DNA of 64,000 nucleotides from Cytophagales bacterium (GCA_025359125.1 JANYHI010000061.1:1-64000); one strand, 5' to 3'. Shown: positions 1 through 9,516, counted from the stretch's first letter. The notes: a model not told the origin generated them from the sequence alone. Numbers and translations are program-made.

Positions 1-1547
1 TCGCGCAAAGCAGCTTTTAGCCCAAATACTTGCAGCGATGGAGGCTTCATGGCATGTGCCACTCGCCTTAGTTCTTGCACAGAGCCATCTAGCATATCGA
101 GCGAACGCGCAAAAACCAATTGATCGTCTGCCTTTAACGATAACCTGCTTTGAATATTTGCCAACGAAATTTTTACGCCCGATAGCAACCCCCCCACGCC
201 ATCGTGCAAGTCTTTAGCAATTCGGTCGCGCTCAGTTTCGCGCGCTTCGGTCATGGATTTATAGCGCTCAAATTCTTGACGATCTTCCACTAGCCTAAGC
301 GCTTGTTTGGCTTCTACCTTTTCCACTTCATCCATTCTATGTTTAAAGCCTAGGCCAAGCGAAAAAAATATCAACTCAATAATGATTCCAATAAAATAAT
401 AGAAGACCGCGTAATTAAATGGATATGGAAATTGCCCAATCCATTCTCCATAAATAGTAAAAACCATAGCTAACAAAGCAAGAAAGGTAAAAGATAGGCC
501 ACCTATAATTGGGTAGAATGCATATGGTTGTTTCATTTTCCAAACCTTATCAGCCAGATAGATCACCATCGCTATCAACGCTACGCGCACAATGTTCCAA
601 CTATACCAACCGATTGTTTCCCAATTATTCCATTTAAAAAACCAATAGATAAAGACATACATAACTAGCGCAAACGAAAACACTTTAAGTTTTCGATCCA
701 GTTTAGGCTCATTTTGTTTTGTGTTAAGATAGTGCCTCAGAAAAGGAAAGTACATACAATAAGCAAATACTTGTGACACGTCATTGATGTACGTAAACCA
801 TTTGCCCAAACCAATCACCTCATTTACTTCTAAAAGCTCACTTGCACGAAGGGCGGCAAATACAATCACAAAAAAAATGTATGCTGAATAGTAACCGTAT
901 TCTGGTTTTTTGACGTGAATGAATTGAGCCAGTATATATAAAAGCATCATTAACAACATGCCTTCAATTACCACATATACCATAGCATGGTCTCTATGCG
1001 GATTAGTATAAACAGAAAAAAAAGTAGGTAAATCAAGAGTAGGTATAGCCCAAAGTTGAATGCCCCTAAAGCTAAAGATGGTAAGGGGAGATGTTTTGAT
1101 AGTGAAATGATAAATAGAATCTGGTGGGATGGCGGTAGAAAAAACATCTTTTGCTGTATTCGGAAAAGTGATGTAATTGTCTGGTTTTATTTCTTCAATT
1201 ATTTTTCCAGAAGTATTAATTCGACAAGTTCGCACCTTTCCACCTGGCGCTAAAAAAAATGAAACATTAAAATCTTGTTTGCCATTATTGTGAATAGCAA
1301 AATAAAAATACTTGGTGTAATGAGCAGTTTTTACAAATTGTTTTGAAGCTTTACTAGCTAACAGAAACGAAGAGAGAGGCGGCTCAAGAAACTCGGGAGA
1401 AGATGAAGTGTCTACATATAGAGAGGCTGACGAATCTATTTCTACAAAGTGATAGAGCGATGAGGTTGAAATTGGCCTAAGTGCTTGTGCCTGCGCGTTC
1501 AACAACAGCAAAACAAAAACAGGCGCTAGTAAAACACGTAAACTCAT
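1..1547 (-). CDS. 7TM-DISM sensor histidine kinase, 3' end beyond window
   Basis: Partial gene: the reading frame is open from an ATG at 1547 down to base 1, giving the first 515 or so residues. Residues 1-17 form a signal peptide. Residues about 20-165 look like the extracellular 7TMR-DISM sensing domain, followed by seven hydrophobic segments (about 170-385). A short linker leads to a HisKA_3 dimerisation region with the motif ERDRIAKDLHDGVGG, in which His448 is the predicted phosphoacceptor. The HATPase domain must lie beyond the window edge. Family knowledge: such kinases sense small, often carbohydrate-like ligands and pass phosphate to a NarL/LuxR-type response regulator, which would be expected in the unseen flank. 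It is divergent from the NHL-repeat lipoprotein gene. Domain calls rest on sequence pattern; the ligand is unknown. Confidence 0.85.
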   Translation of the reverse strand, partial: MSLRVLLAPVFVLLLLNAQAQALRPISTSSLYHFVEIDSSASLYVDTSSSPEFLEPPLSSFLLASKASKQFVKTAHYTKYFYFAIHNNGKQDFNVSFFLAPGGKVRTCRINTSGKIIEEIKPDNYITFPNTAKDVFSTAIPPDSIYHFTIKTSPLTIFSFRGIQLWAIPTLDLPTFFSVYTNPHRDHAMVYVVIEGMLLMMLLYILAQFIHVKKPEYGYYSAYIFFVIVFAALRASELLEVNEVIGLGKWFTYINDVSQVFAYCMYFPFLRHYLNTKQNEPKLDRKLKVFSFALVMYVFIYWFFKWNNWETIGWYSWNIVRVALIAMVIYLADKVWKMKQPYAFYPIIGGLSFTFLALLAMVFTIYGEWIGQFPYPFNYAVFYYFIGIIIELIFFSLGLGFKHRMDEVEKVEAKQALRLVEDRQEFERYKSMTEARETERDRIAKDLHDGVGGLLSGVKISLANIQSRLSLKADDQLVFARSLDMLDGSVQELRRVAHAMKPPSLQVFGLKAALR

Positions 1548-1586
1548 GTGTTGGAAAAATAGTAAGAAGTTTTAACAAAAATGTCG

Positions 1587-1643
1587 CCATCCATAAAATC
1601 CCCTTTTTAGTGGATTTTTTTAAATCCCCTTTTTGATGGATGG
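1587..1643. repeat. Paired short repeats in divergent spacer
   Basis: The 154-bp spacer between the kinase and the NHL-repeat lipoprotein holds two copies of AAATCCCCTTTTT (1596-1608 and 1622-1634). They are flanked by the inverted pair CCATCCAT (1587-1594) and ATGGATGG (1636-1643). The arrangement could be a regulator-binding region for one or both divergent genes, or a transcribed hairpin. No function can be assigned from sequence alone. Confidence 0.4.
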
Positions 1644-1701
1644 ATGCTGATCTTCTTTGTGGGTGTTTTGCAGTATCATCATTAAACCCAAAAAAGAAAA
1701 A

Positions 1702-3339
1702 ATGAAAAAAAGAGTTTTTAATTTATCTGCGCTATTCGTGGTTATTATTTTTTACCTGCTTGCATCGTGCAAAAAAGATAATCCAACACCTGCCGATCCA
1801 ACTCCTACGCTTACGTTTAGCACACCGTTGGCGCTATCTTGTTCTGCAAGCTGCACGAATGTGGCAACTTCATCCATCCCCACGGGTGGGGCAATCACAT
1901 ACGCCATCAGCAACCCAAGTGTAAGCACAGGAGTGGCTACGATTAACGCAACCACTGGCGCCATCACACCCATAGCGGCAGGCACGGCCACGGTTACCGC
2001 AACACAAGCAGCGCTTACCGGCAAAAACAAAGTTGGCACTGCCACCTACACACTCACAATCATTGGTTTATCCATTACCAGCTTTACTCCTGAATTTGGA
2101 GGTGTCGGTTATTCTGTAACCATTACAGGAACAAACTTTGATGGCACCACTGCCGCAAACAATGTTGTTAAAATCAATGGGGTGCAAACTGCTACTCCTA
2201 CCAATATATCAGCTACATCATTAACCGTGCTTGTGCCAAGAGGTGCGCGGAGCGCTGGCAATATTACTGTCACGGTGGGTACAAATACCGCAAGCAAGGG
2301 TACGTTTACTGAGTATGCGACAGTGACTACTTTTGCTGGCGATGGCACCCAAGGCTATAATGATGCCACTGGTTTAAAAGCTCAATTTTTTACTCCCGCA
2401 GGCTTGGCCTTTGATAATGCTGGTAATTTGATTGTTGCCGATTATGCCAACAACCGTGTTCGCTCTATTACACCTGATGGCATTGTTAGCACGATCGGAG
2501 GCGATGGCTCATATGATTATTTGGATGGACAAGGAATAACTGCGAAAATGAATCAGCCTTGGGGAATAGCAGTGAATAAAACTACGGGCAATATTTATGT
2601 GTCCGACCGTGGCGATAATCACATCCGTAAGATTAATTCAAATGGTTATGTAAGTACCTATGCGGGTAGCACTTATTCTGGCGATGGCCATGATGACGGA
2701 ACAAATGTCTCGAACGTTCAATTTGATCAGCCTCGTGGTTTGGCTTTCGATGGATTTGGCAATTTATATGAAGCAGATCGTTGGTTCTCATTGGTGCGCG
2801 CCATTTATCCAGGAGGATCAGCAGGCGGCTATGTAATAACTCTCGCTGGAAATGCAACTTCCAATTATTTGAATGGAGTAGGCACTAGTTCTGCATTCTA
2901 TTTTCCCGATGGAATTGTAGCAGAGCCGGGAGGGAACTTTTTATTAGTAGCCGACTACACAAATAATTGTATCCGTAAAGTGACTATACAAGGTACTGTT
3001 GACGTTAGCACATTTGCAGGTGCTAGCCCTGTAAATAACGGTGCCGGTGGCTTTGCCGATGGTACAGGTACAGCAGCTCGTTTTGCCGGCCCATCCGGCT
3101 TAGCTTTAGATGCTTCTGGCAACCTATATGTGGCTGATTATAACAATGGATTGGTTCGTAAAATAACACCTGGTGGTGTAGTAACAACAGTAGCTGGCCG
3201 ACCAAATATTAGTGATCAATACAAAGATGGCCTAGGCCCTTTTACTTCCATCTATCAACCAACTGGCATTGCTGTGGATGCAATTGGAGATATTTACATC
3301 ACCGATGGCACTAACCGAATTAGAAAAATTGTGCAGTAA
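1702..3339 (+). CDS. NHL-repeat lipoprotein with Ig-like and IPT/TIG domains
   Basis: Predicted surface or periplasmic lipoprotein of 545 residues. I chose the ATG at 1702 because it is followed at once by a lipoprotein signal (MKKRVFN...LLASC, lipid-bearing Cys at residue 23). The open frame extends to 1657 but the extra residues would spoil the signal. After a Pro/Thr-rich linker come a bacterial Ig-like (Big_2-type) segment (about 35-120) and an IPT/TIG fold (about 122-205). Six NHL repeats then run to the C-terminus, with signatures such as GNLYVADYNNGLVRKI, and should form one beta-propeller. NHL propellers mediate protein or carbohydrate contacts and are rarely enzymes. It faces away from the sensor kinase gene, so a link is possible but unproven. 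A strong hairpin follows the stop. Confidence 0.85.
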   Translation: MKKRVFNLSALFVVIIFYLLASCKKDNPTPADPTPTLTFSTPLALSCSASCTNVATSSIPTGGAITYAISNPSVSTGVATINATTGAITPIAAGTATVTATQAALTGKNKVGTATYTLTIIGLSITSFTPEFGGVGYSVTITGTNFDGTTAANNVVKINGVQTATPTNISATSLTVLVPRGARSAGNITVTVGTNTASKGTFTEYATVTTFAGDGTQGYNDATGLKAQFFTPAGLAFDNAGNLIVADYANNRVRSITPDGIVSTIGGDGSYDYLDGQGITAKMNQPWGIAVNKTTGNIYVSDRGDNHIRKINSNGYVSTYAGSTYSGDGHDDGTNVSNVQFDQPRGLAFDGFGNLYEADRWFSLVRAIYPGGSAGGYVITLAGNATSNYLNGVGTSSAFYFPDGIVAEPGGNFLLVADYTNNCIRKVTIQGTVDVSTFAGASPVNNGAGGFADGTGTAARFAGPSGLALDASGNLYVADYNNGLVRKITPGGVVTTVAGRPNISDQYKDGLGPFTSIYQPTGIAVDAIGDIYITDGTNRIRKIVQ

Positions 3340-3363
3340 ATTTTTCCCTTAAGTACTTTTAAA

Positions 3364-3396
3364 AAAACCTTGGCCGTAATTGGTCAAGGTTTTTTT
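3364..3396 (+). terminator. Rho-independent terminator after NHL lipoprotein
   Basis: An 11-bp stem (AAACCTTGGCC, 3364-3374, pairing with GGTCAAGGTTT, 3381-3391, one G-U pair) has a 6-nt loop and is followed by a T run. It sits 24 nt after the stop codon. Confidence 0.85.
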
Positions 3397-3496
3397 GACA
3401 TCCAATCTCAACTCCCAAAAACGTAAATGGTATTGTATTCTATTTCATTTCTTATTTTTTCTTCCTAACTAGGATTTAATACTTATTTCAAGCCTT

Positions 3497-5140
3497 ATGC
3501 CAAGCAGTCCGCTCGCCCAATTTTTAAAATGGGAAAAAGAAACTCCTACTAATACTTTTCTTCGTCAGCCAATAAATGGAGAATGGAAAACTTGGACGTA
3601 TCAACAAGCGGGAAGTGAGATCCGAAAAATTGCTTCGGGCATTCAGGCACTAAATTTTCCGGAGAGAAGTAACATCACACTGCTTTCAAAAAATTGTGCG
3701 CATTGGATTATGGCCGATCTGGCAATTCTGATGACGGGGCATATCTCTGTGCCGCTTTATGCAACACTAACAGCGCCATCTATAAAACAAATTCTAGAAC
3801 ACAGCGAATCAAAAGCTATTATCATAGGCAAGTTAGACGATTATCAAGTGCAGCAAGAGGGGATTCCTTCAAACATAGTGCGCATTGGTATTGAGTTATT
3901 TGGAATAAAGGAGAAACTTAGTTGGGAAGAGATGTTAAAAACTCAACCTCCAATTAATAAAATTTATAACTGGGCAAAAGATGATTTGATGACGATCATG
4001 TACACCTCTGGCACCACTGGCATGCCCAAGGGTGTTATGCATACATCTGGCAACTTCGATTATACATTAACGGCCGCCATCGAGGAGCTCCGTCTTCCTG
4101 TTCATCCAAAACTCTTCTCTTACTTACCCATCAGTCATATTGCAGAACGCATGGGCATAGAAGTATACGGCTTATATGCGGGAGCAGAATTCTCTTTTGC
4201 TGAATCATTAGAATCATTTCCAAAAAATCTTTTTGAAACCCAGCCGAACACTTTTTTTGCTGTTCCAAGAATCTGGGCAAAATTTAGAGAGAAAATTCTG
4301 GAAAAAATGCCACAGAAGAAATTGAGTACCCTCTTGGCAATTCCAATAATTAGTTCGATTGTTAAAAAAAGCATCCGCAAGAAGTTAGGATTAAGTAACG
4401 CCACTCATATTTACTCTGGTGCTGCGCCAATCTCTGTTGATTTATTAGAATGGTTTAATGCAATCGGTATCGAAATTTTTCAAGCTATTGGAATGACGGA
4501 AGATTGCGTATACTCTCACTTTAACAGGCATGGGGAAAATAAATTTGGAACAGTAGGAGTGCCTTTCAAAAATTTAAAAGTGAAAATTGCAGACAATGGA
4601 GAACTGCGCCTGAAGAGTGAAGGCAATATGAAAGGATATTTTAAAGAACCTACCCTAACAGCCGAAGCCTTTGATGAAGAGGGATATTTGAAAACCGGAG
4701 ATAAAGGAGAAATAGATAAAGAAGGGTTTTTAACTATTGTTGGTAGAATTAAAGATCAATTTAAAACCGATAAAGGAAAATATGTGGCGCCTGCCCCCAT
4801 AGAAATGAAGCTGTTAGCTAATTCTGATATTGAACAAGTATGTGTGGTGGGCATGGGCATTCCTCAGCCAATAGCACTCACTGTTTTATCTGCCACAGGT
4901 AGGGCAAAATCAAAAGCAGAGATTACTGAAAGTTTATCCTTTTCCATAACAGCAGTAAATGCCCAACTAGAATCTTACGAAAAATTAGAGAAGGCAGTAA
5001 TTATGAAAACAGATTGGAGCATTGCCAATGGATTGATGACACCAACGATGAAAGTGAAGCGCAATGAAGTAGAAAAAATTCATGTTCCTAAATATTCAAC
5101 TTGGTATCATGCCAAAGAGGGAATGGTAATTTGGGAGTAA
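3497..5140 (+). CDS. AMP-binding acyl-CoA synthetase
   Basis: Adenylate-forming enzyme of 547 residues, probably a long-chain fatty acid-CoA ligase: fatty acid + ATP + CoA gives acyl-CoA + AMP + PPi. Visible ANL-superfamily motifs are the P-loop YTSGTTGMPKGVM (about 169-181), a GMTE motif (about 332-335), the hinge region near YLKTGDKGEID and a C-terminal FKTDKGKYVAP segment carrying the expected catalytic Lys. The length is slightly below that of typical FadD-like enzymes (about 560-600). It stands alone between two hairpins, so it is probably monocistronic. It could instead activate another carboxylic acid; the family call is firm, the substrate is not. Confidence 0.9.
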   Translation: MPSSPLAQFLKWEKETPTNTFLRQPINGEWKTWTYQQAGSEIRKIASGIQALNFPERSNITLLSKNCAHWIMADLAILMTGHISVPLYATLTAPSIKQILEHSESKAIIIGKLDDYQVQQEGIPSNIVRIGIELFGIKEKLSWEEMLKTQPPINKIYNWAKDDLMTIMYTSGTTGMPKGVMHTSGNFDYTLTAAIEELRLPVHPKLFSYLPISHIAERMGIEVYGLYAGAEFSFAESLESFPKNLFETQPNTFFAVPRIWAKFREKILEKMPQKKLSTLLAIPIISSIVKKSIRKKLGLSNATHIYSGAAPISVDLLEWFNAIGIEIFQAIGMTEDCVYSHFNRHGENKFGTVGVPFKNLKVKIADNGELRLKSEGNMKGYFKEPTLTAEAFDEEGYLKTGDKGEIDKEGFLTIVGRIKDQFKTDKGKYVAPAPIEMKLLANSDIEQVCVVGMGIPQPIALTVLSATGRAKSKAEITESLSFSITAVNAQLESYEKLEKAVIMKTDWSIANGLMTPTMKVKRNEVEKIHVPKYSTWYHAKEGMVIWE

Positions 5141-5172
5141 AAAAAACCTCGCGTTTTGCGAGGTTTTTTTTA
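5141..5172. terminator. Bidirectional terminator between convergent genes
   Basis: AACCTCGC (5145-5152) pairs with GCGAGGTT (5158-5165) around a 5-nt loop. An A run precedes it and a T run follows it, so it can end transcription on both strands between the acyl-CoA synthetase and the dienelactone hydrolase gene. Confidence 0.85.
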
Positions 5173-5188
5173 TAGAATTAAGGGGAAA

Positions 5189-6028
5189 TTATTTCAACCT
5201 CGCTTTAAAAAAATTAAGCGTGTGCTTGTAAGCATCTGCTGTAAAGTCTTTATTGTGTTTAGGGTTGCTGGGGTTAGCAAAGGCATGATCGGCATCGTAA
5301 GACTTTACTGTCAATTTCTTTCCGGCCTCCTTCATGTTCTTCTCAAATTTTTCTGTAAGATCTTTATTGATCCACTTATCTTGTGTTGGCCAAATATCTA
5401 ATACATCGCAATTCAAAGTTTTAAGGCGATCAAGATTATCTTCGGGCTGACCGTAATAAATAACACATGCCGCAGCTTGCCTGCCTGCTGTTAAAGTAGC
5501 CTGCATAGATTGGCCACCCCCAAAGCACCAACCAATTGTGCCCACTTTTGCAGAGGCCCCAGCGAAGGCAAGCGCTCCTTTTACAATTTCATTTCCTCTG
5601 TCTTGCTTAAACTCTTGCATAAATTTTCCGGCAGTTTGTGGATCGGTTGCTACTTTGCCATCATACATATCCAAGGCAATTACATTTACATTGCCCAAAT
5701 CTTTATAAAGATTTTCTGCCTCGCGCTTGATGTAGTCATTCAATCCCCACCACTCCTGAAACACAAAAATCCAATTGTTTGATTTTGTTTTTGCTTCAAT
5801 GAAGTAAGCATTTGCCTCTATTCCGGCAGTTTTAATTTTAATTTCTTTTCCTCCCTCCGTGCTTTCGTGCACATACGGAATGGGACTTGGATGATCTCTG
5901 TTAAATTTTTTATTAGATGCGAAAACTGCGAACTTGTCTGTAGCCGAAGTGTGGCAAACAGTCATGTCTTTTTGGGCATACGCAGTCGCAGCAATTAAAA
6001 GAAGCGCGAAAACAACAAATTTTTTCAT
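5189..6028 (-). CDS. Exported dienelactone hydrolase family protein
   Basis: Alpha/beta-hydrolase of 279 residues with a signal peptide (about 1-18, ending AYA-Q), so periplasmic or secreted. The dienelactone hydrolase triad is complete: Cys168 in the nucleophile elbow GWCFGGG, Asp217 (TQDKW) and His248 (DADHAF). The family's Glu is seen at 92 (QEWWG). Family members open lactones or cleave small esters; the real substrate is unknown. It is convergent with the acyl-CoA synthetase and shares its terminator. DinB lies 56 bp upstream on the same strand. Confidence 0.9.
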   Translation of the reverse strand: MKKFVVFALLLIAATAYAQKDMTVCHTSATDKFAVFASNKKFNRDHPSPIPYVHESTEGGKEIKIKTAGIEANAYFIEAKTKSNNWIFVFQEWWGLNDYIKREAENLYKDLGNVNVIALDMYDGKVATDPQTAGKFMQEFKQDRGNEIVKGALAFAGASAKVGTIGWCFGGGQSMQATLTAGRQAAACVIYYGQPEDNLDRLKTLNCDVLDIWPTQDKWINKDLTEKFEKNMKEAGKKLTVKSYDADHAFANPSNPKHNKDFTADAYKHTLNFFKARLK

Positions 6029-6083
6029 ACGTGTATTAATTGGTTTTAAATCTGGCTTCCTAACAAAAATTATTTTAAAAAGT

Positions 6084-6554
6084 TTATTCTTTCCATTCTC
6101 CTCTTAAAACTCTATCAAAAGTTATTAAATCCGTATTGATCGGTTCGAAACCTTTTTGCCTTAATAATAATGCAACTTGAGCCCGATGATACGAGCAGTG
6201 ATTAACCAAGTGCATCATAATCGTTTCTACATTGTTGGTATACAAATCGCCCACATAATTTGTGTAGGTCATTTCGCGATCAAAACTTTCGTTGGACTCA
6301 ATAAATTCCATCCATTGCTGGTTAGCACCGTTCACCATTTTTTGCAGTGTCTCTAAATCATACTCGCCCCAAAGTTTTACAATTGGCGGAGCCAGATTTT
6401 TTATTCTGTGCAACCATAAAAACTGTGCCGCCAGCACATGGCCAAAAATGCTTAAAACTTTTTCGTCATTTACCTGTTGATTTGCCAAGCATTTTATTAC
6501 CCGCTTATTTGCCCATTCATTATATTGGTACAATTTTAAAAAGTATTTTTTCAT
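6084..6554 (-). CDS. DinB family protein
   Basis: Four-helix-bundle DinB/YfiT-like protein of 156 residues. I prefer the ATG at 6554 (MKKYFLKLYQ...), since homologues start at this helix; the open frame runs on to 6578. Metal-binding His candidates are in FGHVLAAQFLWLHR near the N-terminus and HCSYHRAQV near the C-terminus, the spacing expected of the family's His triad. Despite the name, it is not DNA polymerase IV. Characterised relatives act as thiol-dependent transferases (bacillithiol, mycothiol), which would fit the YpdA-type protein encoded further along, but this is inference. Confidence 0.85.
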   Translation of the reverse strand: MKKYFLKLYQYNEWANKRVIKCLANQQVNDEKVLSIFGHVLAAQFLWLHRIKNLAPPIVKLWGEYDLETLQKMVNGANQQWMEFIESNESFDREMTYTNYVGDLYTNNVETIMMHLVNHCSYHRAQVALLLRQKGFEPINTDLITFDRVLRGEWKE

Positions 6555-6584
6555 TCGTAATTCAATTTTAATTAACAAGTAAAA

Positions 6585-8237
6585 ATGAAAACGGCCTCAA
6601 GTTACACGGTTTATTTTATTCTGGCTTTCGTGCTGGCGACAGTTTATTCAATTGGTCAGCAAAAATATCCTACTCAAGAAATTGAAGCCTACTATGATTT
6701 GGATTTTACTAAGGCTGAGCGCGACTCGATGCTTTCTAACCTGCAAGAGTATCAAAAATCATTTCAATCCATTCATCAATATAAGTTGGATAATAATGTG
6801 CCCATGTCTTTGGTATTCGATCCCATTCCAGCCGGCCACAAAATCAATACGGTTCAAAAGCCAATTGATTGGGGGATGCCCAAAGAAGTAAAGATGCCTT
6901 CAAACAAAGAAGAGCTTGCCTTTTATCCGGTTTATAAATTGGCCGTCCTCATTCGCGCCAAGCAAATTACATCCACTGAATTAACCCAGCTATATTTAAA
7001 AAGAATTAAAAAATATGCAGATACACTTCAGTGCGCCATTTCCATTTTAGAAACCACTGCATTGCAACAAGCAAAACGTGCCGATGAAGAAATTGCGAGA
7101 GGAAAATACCGCGGGCCACTACATGGCATTCCTTACGGGATTAAAGATTTGCTTTCGGTAGACGGAACAGAAACAACCTGGGGTGCTGCTCCTTACAAAG
7201 GACAAGTGATCAGCGAGACGGCTACCATTGTTAAAAAATTGGAAGAGGCTGGCGCAGTGTTAACGGTAAAACTTACACTGGGTGCTTTGGCCATGGGCGA
7301 TATTTGGTATGGTGGTGTCACTAAAAATCCATGGAATTTAAAAGATGGATCGAGTGGATCTTCAGCTGGCTCAGCTTCGGCCACGGTAGCGGGGTTAGTT
7401 GCTTTTGCCATTGGCACCGAAACGTTAGGTTCTATCGTGTCTCCTTCCACTCGTTGTGGCGCGAGTGGCTTGCGCCCAACCTTTGGAGCGGTAAGCCGAC
7501 ATGGAGCAATGGCACTTAGTTACAGCATGGATAAGATCGGGCCGCTGTGCAGATCGGTTCTTGACTGTGCAATTGTTTTCAATACCATTCGTGGCGAAGA
7601 TGATTTAGATCGCACAACACGTGCGGCAGCTTTTAATTATGATTCAAAGTTTTCTATTAAAAAATTGAAAGTAGGCTATTTTAAAAACTGGTTTGAAGGA
7701 AAGTATCCTTCACACGATAACGATCAAAAGTCATTGGAGGCATTAAAAAATCTTGGCGTTGAATTAATCCCACTAGAGTGGGATTCTAAATTACCAATAT
7801 CAGCAGTACGATTGATGCTAACCGCAGAAGCCGCTGCTTCATTTGATGAACTCACGAGATCTAATCGCGATAGCTTAATGACAGACCAACGCGAATGGGC
7901 ATGGCCAAATACGTTTCGTGCAGCACGATTTATTCCTGCAGTAGAATATATCAATGCTTCGCGCTTACGTCAAGTATTGATTCAGGAATTTTATGCGAAG
8001 ACAAAAGATTTTGATGTGATTGTTACACCCAGCTTTGGAGGCTCGCAATTGCTTACCACTAACCTAACGGGAAATCCGTGTGTGGTAGTACCCAACGGTT
8101 TCACTGATAAAGGTAGCCCTACAAGCATTTCCTTCTTAGGAAAATTATTTGGCGAGGCTTCGATCATTTCGTTGGTTCGCGCTTATCAAGAAGCAACTGA
8201 GTGGGACGAAAAAATACCGCCTTTGTTTAAGGATTGA
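6585..8237 (+). CDS. Amidase signature family enzyme, exported
   Basis: Amidase of 550 residues with an N-terminal signal peptide or membrane anchor (about 1-25). The amidase signature triad is present: the catalytic Lys in GIPYGIKDLL (about 183), the Ser pair in the Gly/Ser-rich loop GSSGSSAGSA and the nucleophile Ser in GTETLGSIVSP. These enzymes hydrolyse amide bonds of small molecules or peptides. It is not a GatA subunit: it has an extra 100-residue N-terminal region and no gatB or gatC neighbour. The start is divergent from DinB with only about 30 bp between the two ATGs, so the promoters must overlap. Confidence 0.9.
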   Translation: MKTASSYTVYFILAFVLATVYSIGQQKYPTQEIEAYYDLDFTKAERDSMLSNLQEYQKSFQSIHQYKLDNNVPMSLVFDPIPAGHKINTVQKPIDWGMPKEVKMPSNKEELAFYPVYKLAVLIRAKQITSTELTQLYLKRIKKYADTLQCAISILETTALQQAKRADEEIARGKYRGPLHGIPYGIKDLLSVDGTETTWGAAPYKGQVISETATIVKKLEEAGAVLTVKLTLGALAMGDIWYGGVTKNPWNLKDGSSGSSAGSASATVAGLVAFAIGTETLGSIVSPSTRCGASGLRPTFGAVSRHGAMALSYSMDKIGPLCRSVLDCAIVFNTIRGEDDLDRTTRAAAFNYDSKFSIKKLKVGYFKNWFEGKYPSHDNDQKSLEALKNLGVELIPLEWDSKLPISAVRLMLTAEAAASFDELTRSNRDSLMTDQREWAWPNTFRAARFIPAVEYINASRLRQVLIQEFYAKTKDFDVIVTPSFGGSQLLTTNLTGNPCVVVPNGFTDKGSPTSISFLGKLFGEASIISLVRAYQEATEWDEKIPPLFKD

Positions 8238-8288
8238 GAAAAGAGTTTGAAGAATTTTGATTTTTTAATAACACTTGCTTTTGATGGG

Positions 8289-8441
8289 CTAAGTAAACTT
8301 TGGTGCTTCTTTAAATTCTAACACCTTCGTGCTGCTCGGCCACATCCAAAATCTTTGCGTGCCATTGCCTTCATCGCCTGGGGTGTAAGATATTACCGCT
8401 AGCTTTTTGGAAAGGGATAGAACTGCTTTTGAGATGGATTT
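8289..8441 (-). pseudogene. Possible gene remnant (C-terminal fragment)
   Basis: The 316-bp gap between the amidase and the TPR gene contains a 50-codon open stretch on the minus strand, bounded by TAA (8442-8444) and TAG (8289-8291). It has no ATG, GTG or TTG near its beginning. Its translation looks protein-like (LAVISYTPGDEGNG, QRFWMWPSSTKVLEF), rich in residues seldom found in random frames. It may be the decayed 3' end of a lost gene. I do not recognise the family. The rest of the gap shows nothing clear. Confidence 0.3.
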
Positions 8442-8553
8442 TTATGTCAAAAGAATATCGTATCTAAAGTTACCTTTTAATACTTGTTTAATCTCTTGAC
8501 TACTCTTGGTCAAACATTAGAACAAAACAATATTCGACAAAGAACAAAACTTA

Positions 8554-9516
8554 TCAATTCGAAACTCTTTCTAATCCCTCCCTTGCTTCTTTCAAGTTGC
8601 CATCTAATTTAATGGCGGTTTCAAATAATTTTTTTGCTTCGAGTTTTTGGCCACGCTTTTCTTTTATTTGCGCCAAGCGCATATTGGCTCCCGCTAATGA
8701 TGGTTCATTATGCAAAGGCATGTGCGCTAAATATTTTTTTAAACACTCTTCGCCTCGATCTAACTTTTGTCCACTCAATGCCGCTGTTTTACCAATTTGG
8801 TAAATAGAAACATAATCTCCGGGGGTTTTCTTCAGTGCATCTTCAAATAATGTAAACGCTTTCTCGTATTGTTTTTGTCCCATATAAAAATTGGCTAAAG
8901 CCGAAATATAATTTGGATCGGCCTTCACCATTTCTAAAAATTCTTTTTCCGCCTCCGTAGTTTTCTTTTCATTCATGTACACATTTCCCATTTGGCGGTG
9001 TCCTTCAGCGGCATTTAATCCTATAATTTGTTTCGCTACTTCCTTTGCCTTGTCTACACTGCCACCCATAAAGCCGGGAGCTTGCAAGTAGTATTGAATT
9101 AAAGAAGTTCTAGCATCTAAATTTTTTGAATCCAACGCGATGGCATTTTCCCAAGCCTTCTTCATTTTAGGTGCCAGCATACCTTTTTTAATCATATTTG
9201 AATTTTGGGCAATGGTGCCGTATGTATTACCCAACCAATTGTGGTAGTCAGCAACTTTGTTGTTTGTATCAACCGCTTCTTCAAAATAATCAGAAGCCTC
9301 ATCATATTCTTTTTTATCAAATGCTACACGGCCTAAGTAATAACGAGAGGCTGCATAGTCGGCATCTTTTTCACTTACGTTCGAAAGCAGCTTTATTACC
9401 TGATCGTATTTACCTTGCTCGTATAGTATTTTTGCCTGATCAATTTTAGGTTGAGCAGAAAGACAGAATGAAAAAAGAAAAATAGAGAGGGTATGTAATA
9501 AATTGCTAATTCTCAT
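8554..9516 (-). CDS. Exported tetratricopeptide-repeat protein
   Basis: 320 residues from the ATG at 9516, chosen because it opens a clear signal peptide (MRISNLLHTLSIFLFSFCLSAQ). The open frame continues upstream to 9660 with non-signal sequence that overlaps the divergent gene. The mature part is made of about seven TPR-like helical hairpins, for example KILYEQGKYDQVIKLL and YYLGRVAFDKKEYDEA. TPR solenoids are protein-interaction scaffolds, here in the periplasm. No enzyme motif is seen. It is divergent from the PhoD-like gene, with about 150 bp between starts. Confidence 0.85.
   Translation of the reverse strand: MRISNLLHTLSIFLFSFCLSAQPKIDQAKILYEQGKYDQVIKLLSNVSEKDADYAASRYYLGRVAFDKKEYDEASDYFEEAVDTNNKVADYHNWLGNTYGTIAQNSNMIKKGMLAPKMKKAWENAIALDSKNLDARTSLIQYYLQAPGFMGGSVDKAKEVAKQIIGLNAAEGHRQMGNVYMNEKKTTEAEKEFLEMVKADPNYISALANFYMGQKQYEKAFTLFEDALKKTPGDYVSIYQIGKTAALSGQKLDRGEECLKKYLAHMPLHNEPSLAGANMRLAQIKEKRGQKLEAKKLFETAIKLDGNLKEAREGLERVSN

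Noticed and set aside
1752-2045. 97-residue minus-strand open frame inside the NHL lipoprotein gene
   Set aside because: Composition is an Ala/Val-rich mirror of the repetitive Thr/Ala-rich sense frame; the sense strand has clear domains.
4135-4404. Hydrophobic 89-residue minus-strand frame
   Set aside because: Lies wholly inside the acyl-CoA synthetase gene, which has intact motifs in that stretch.
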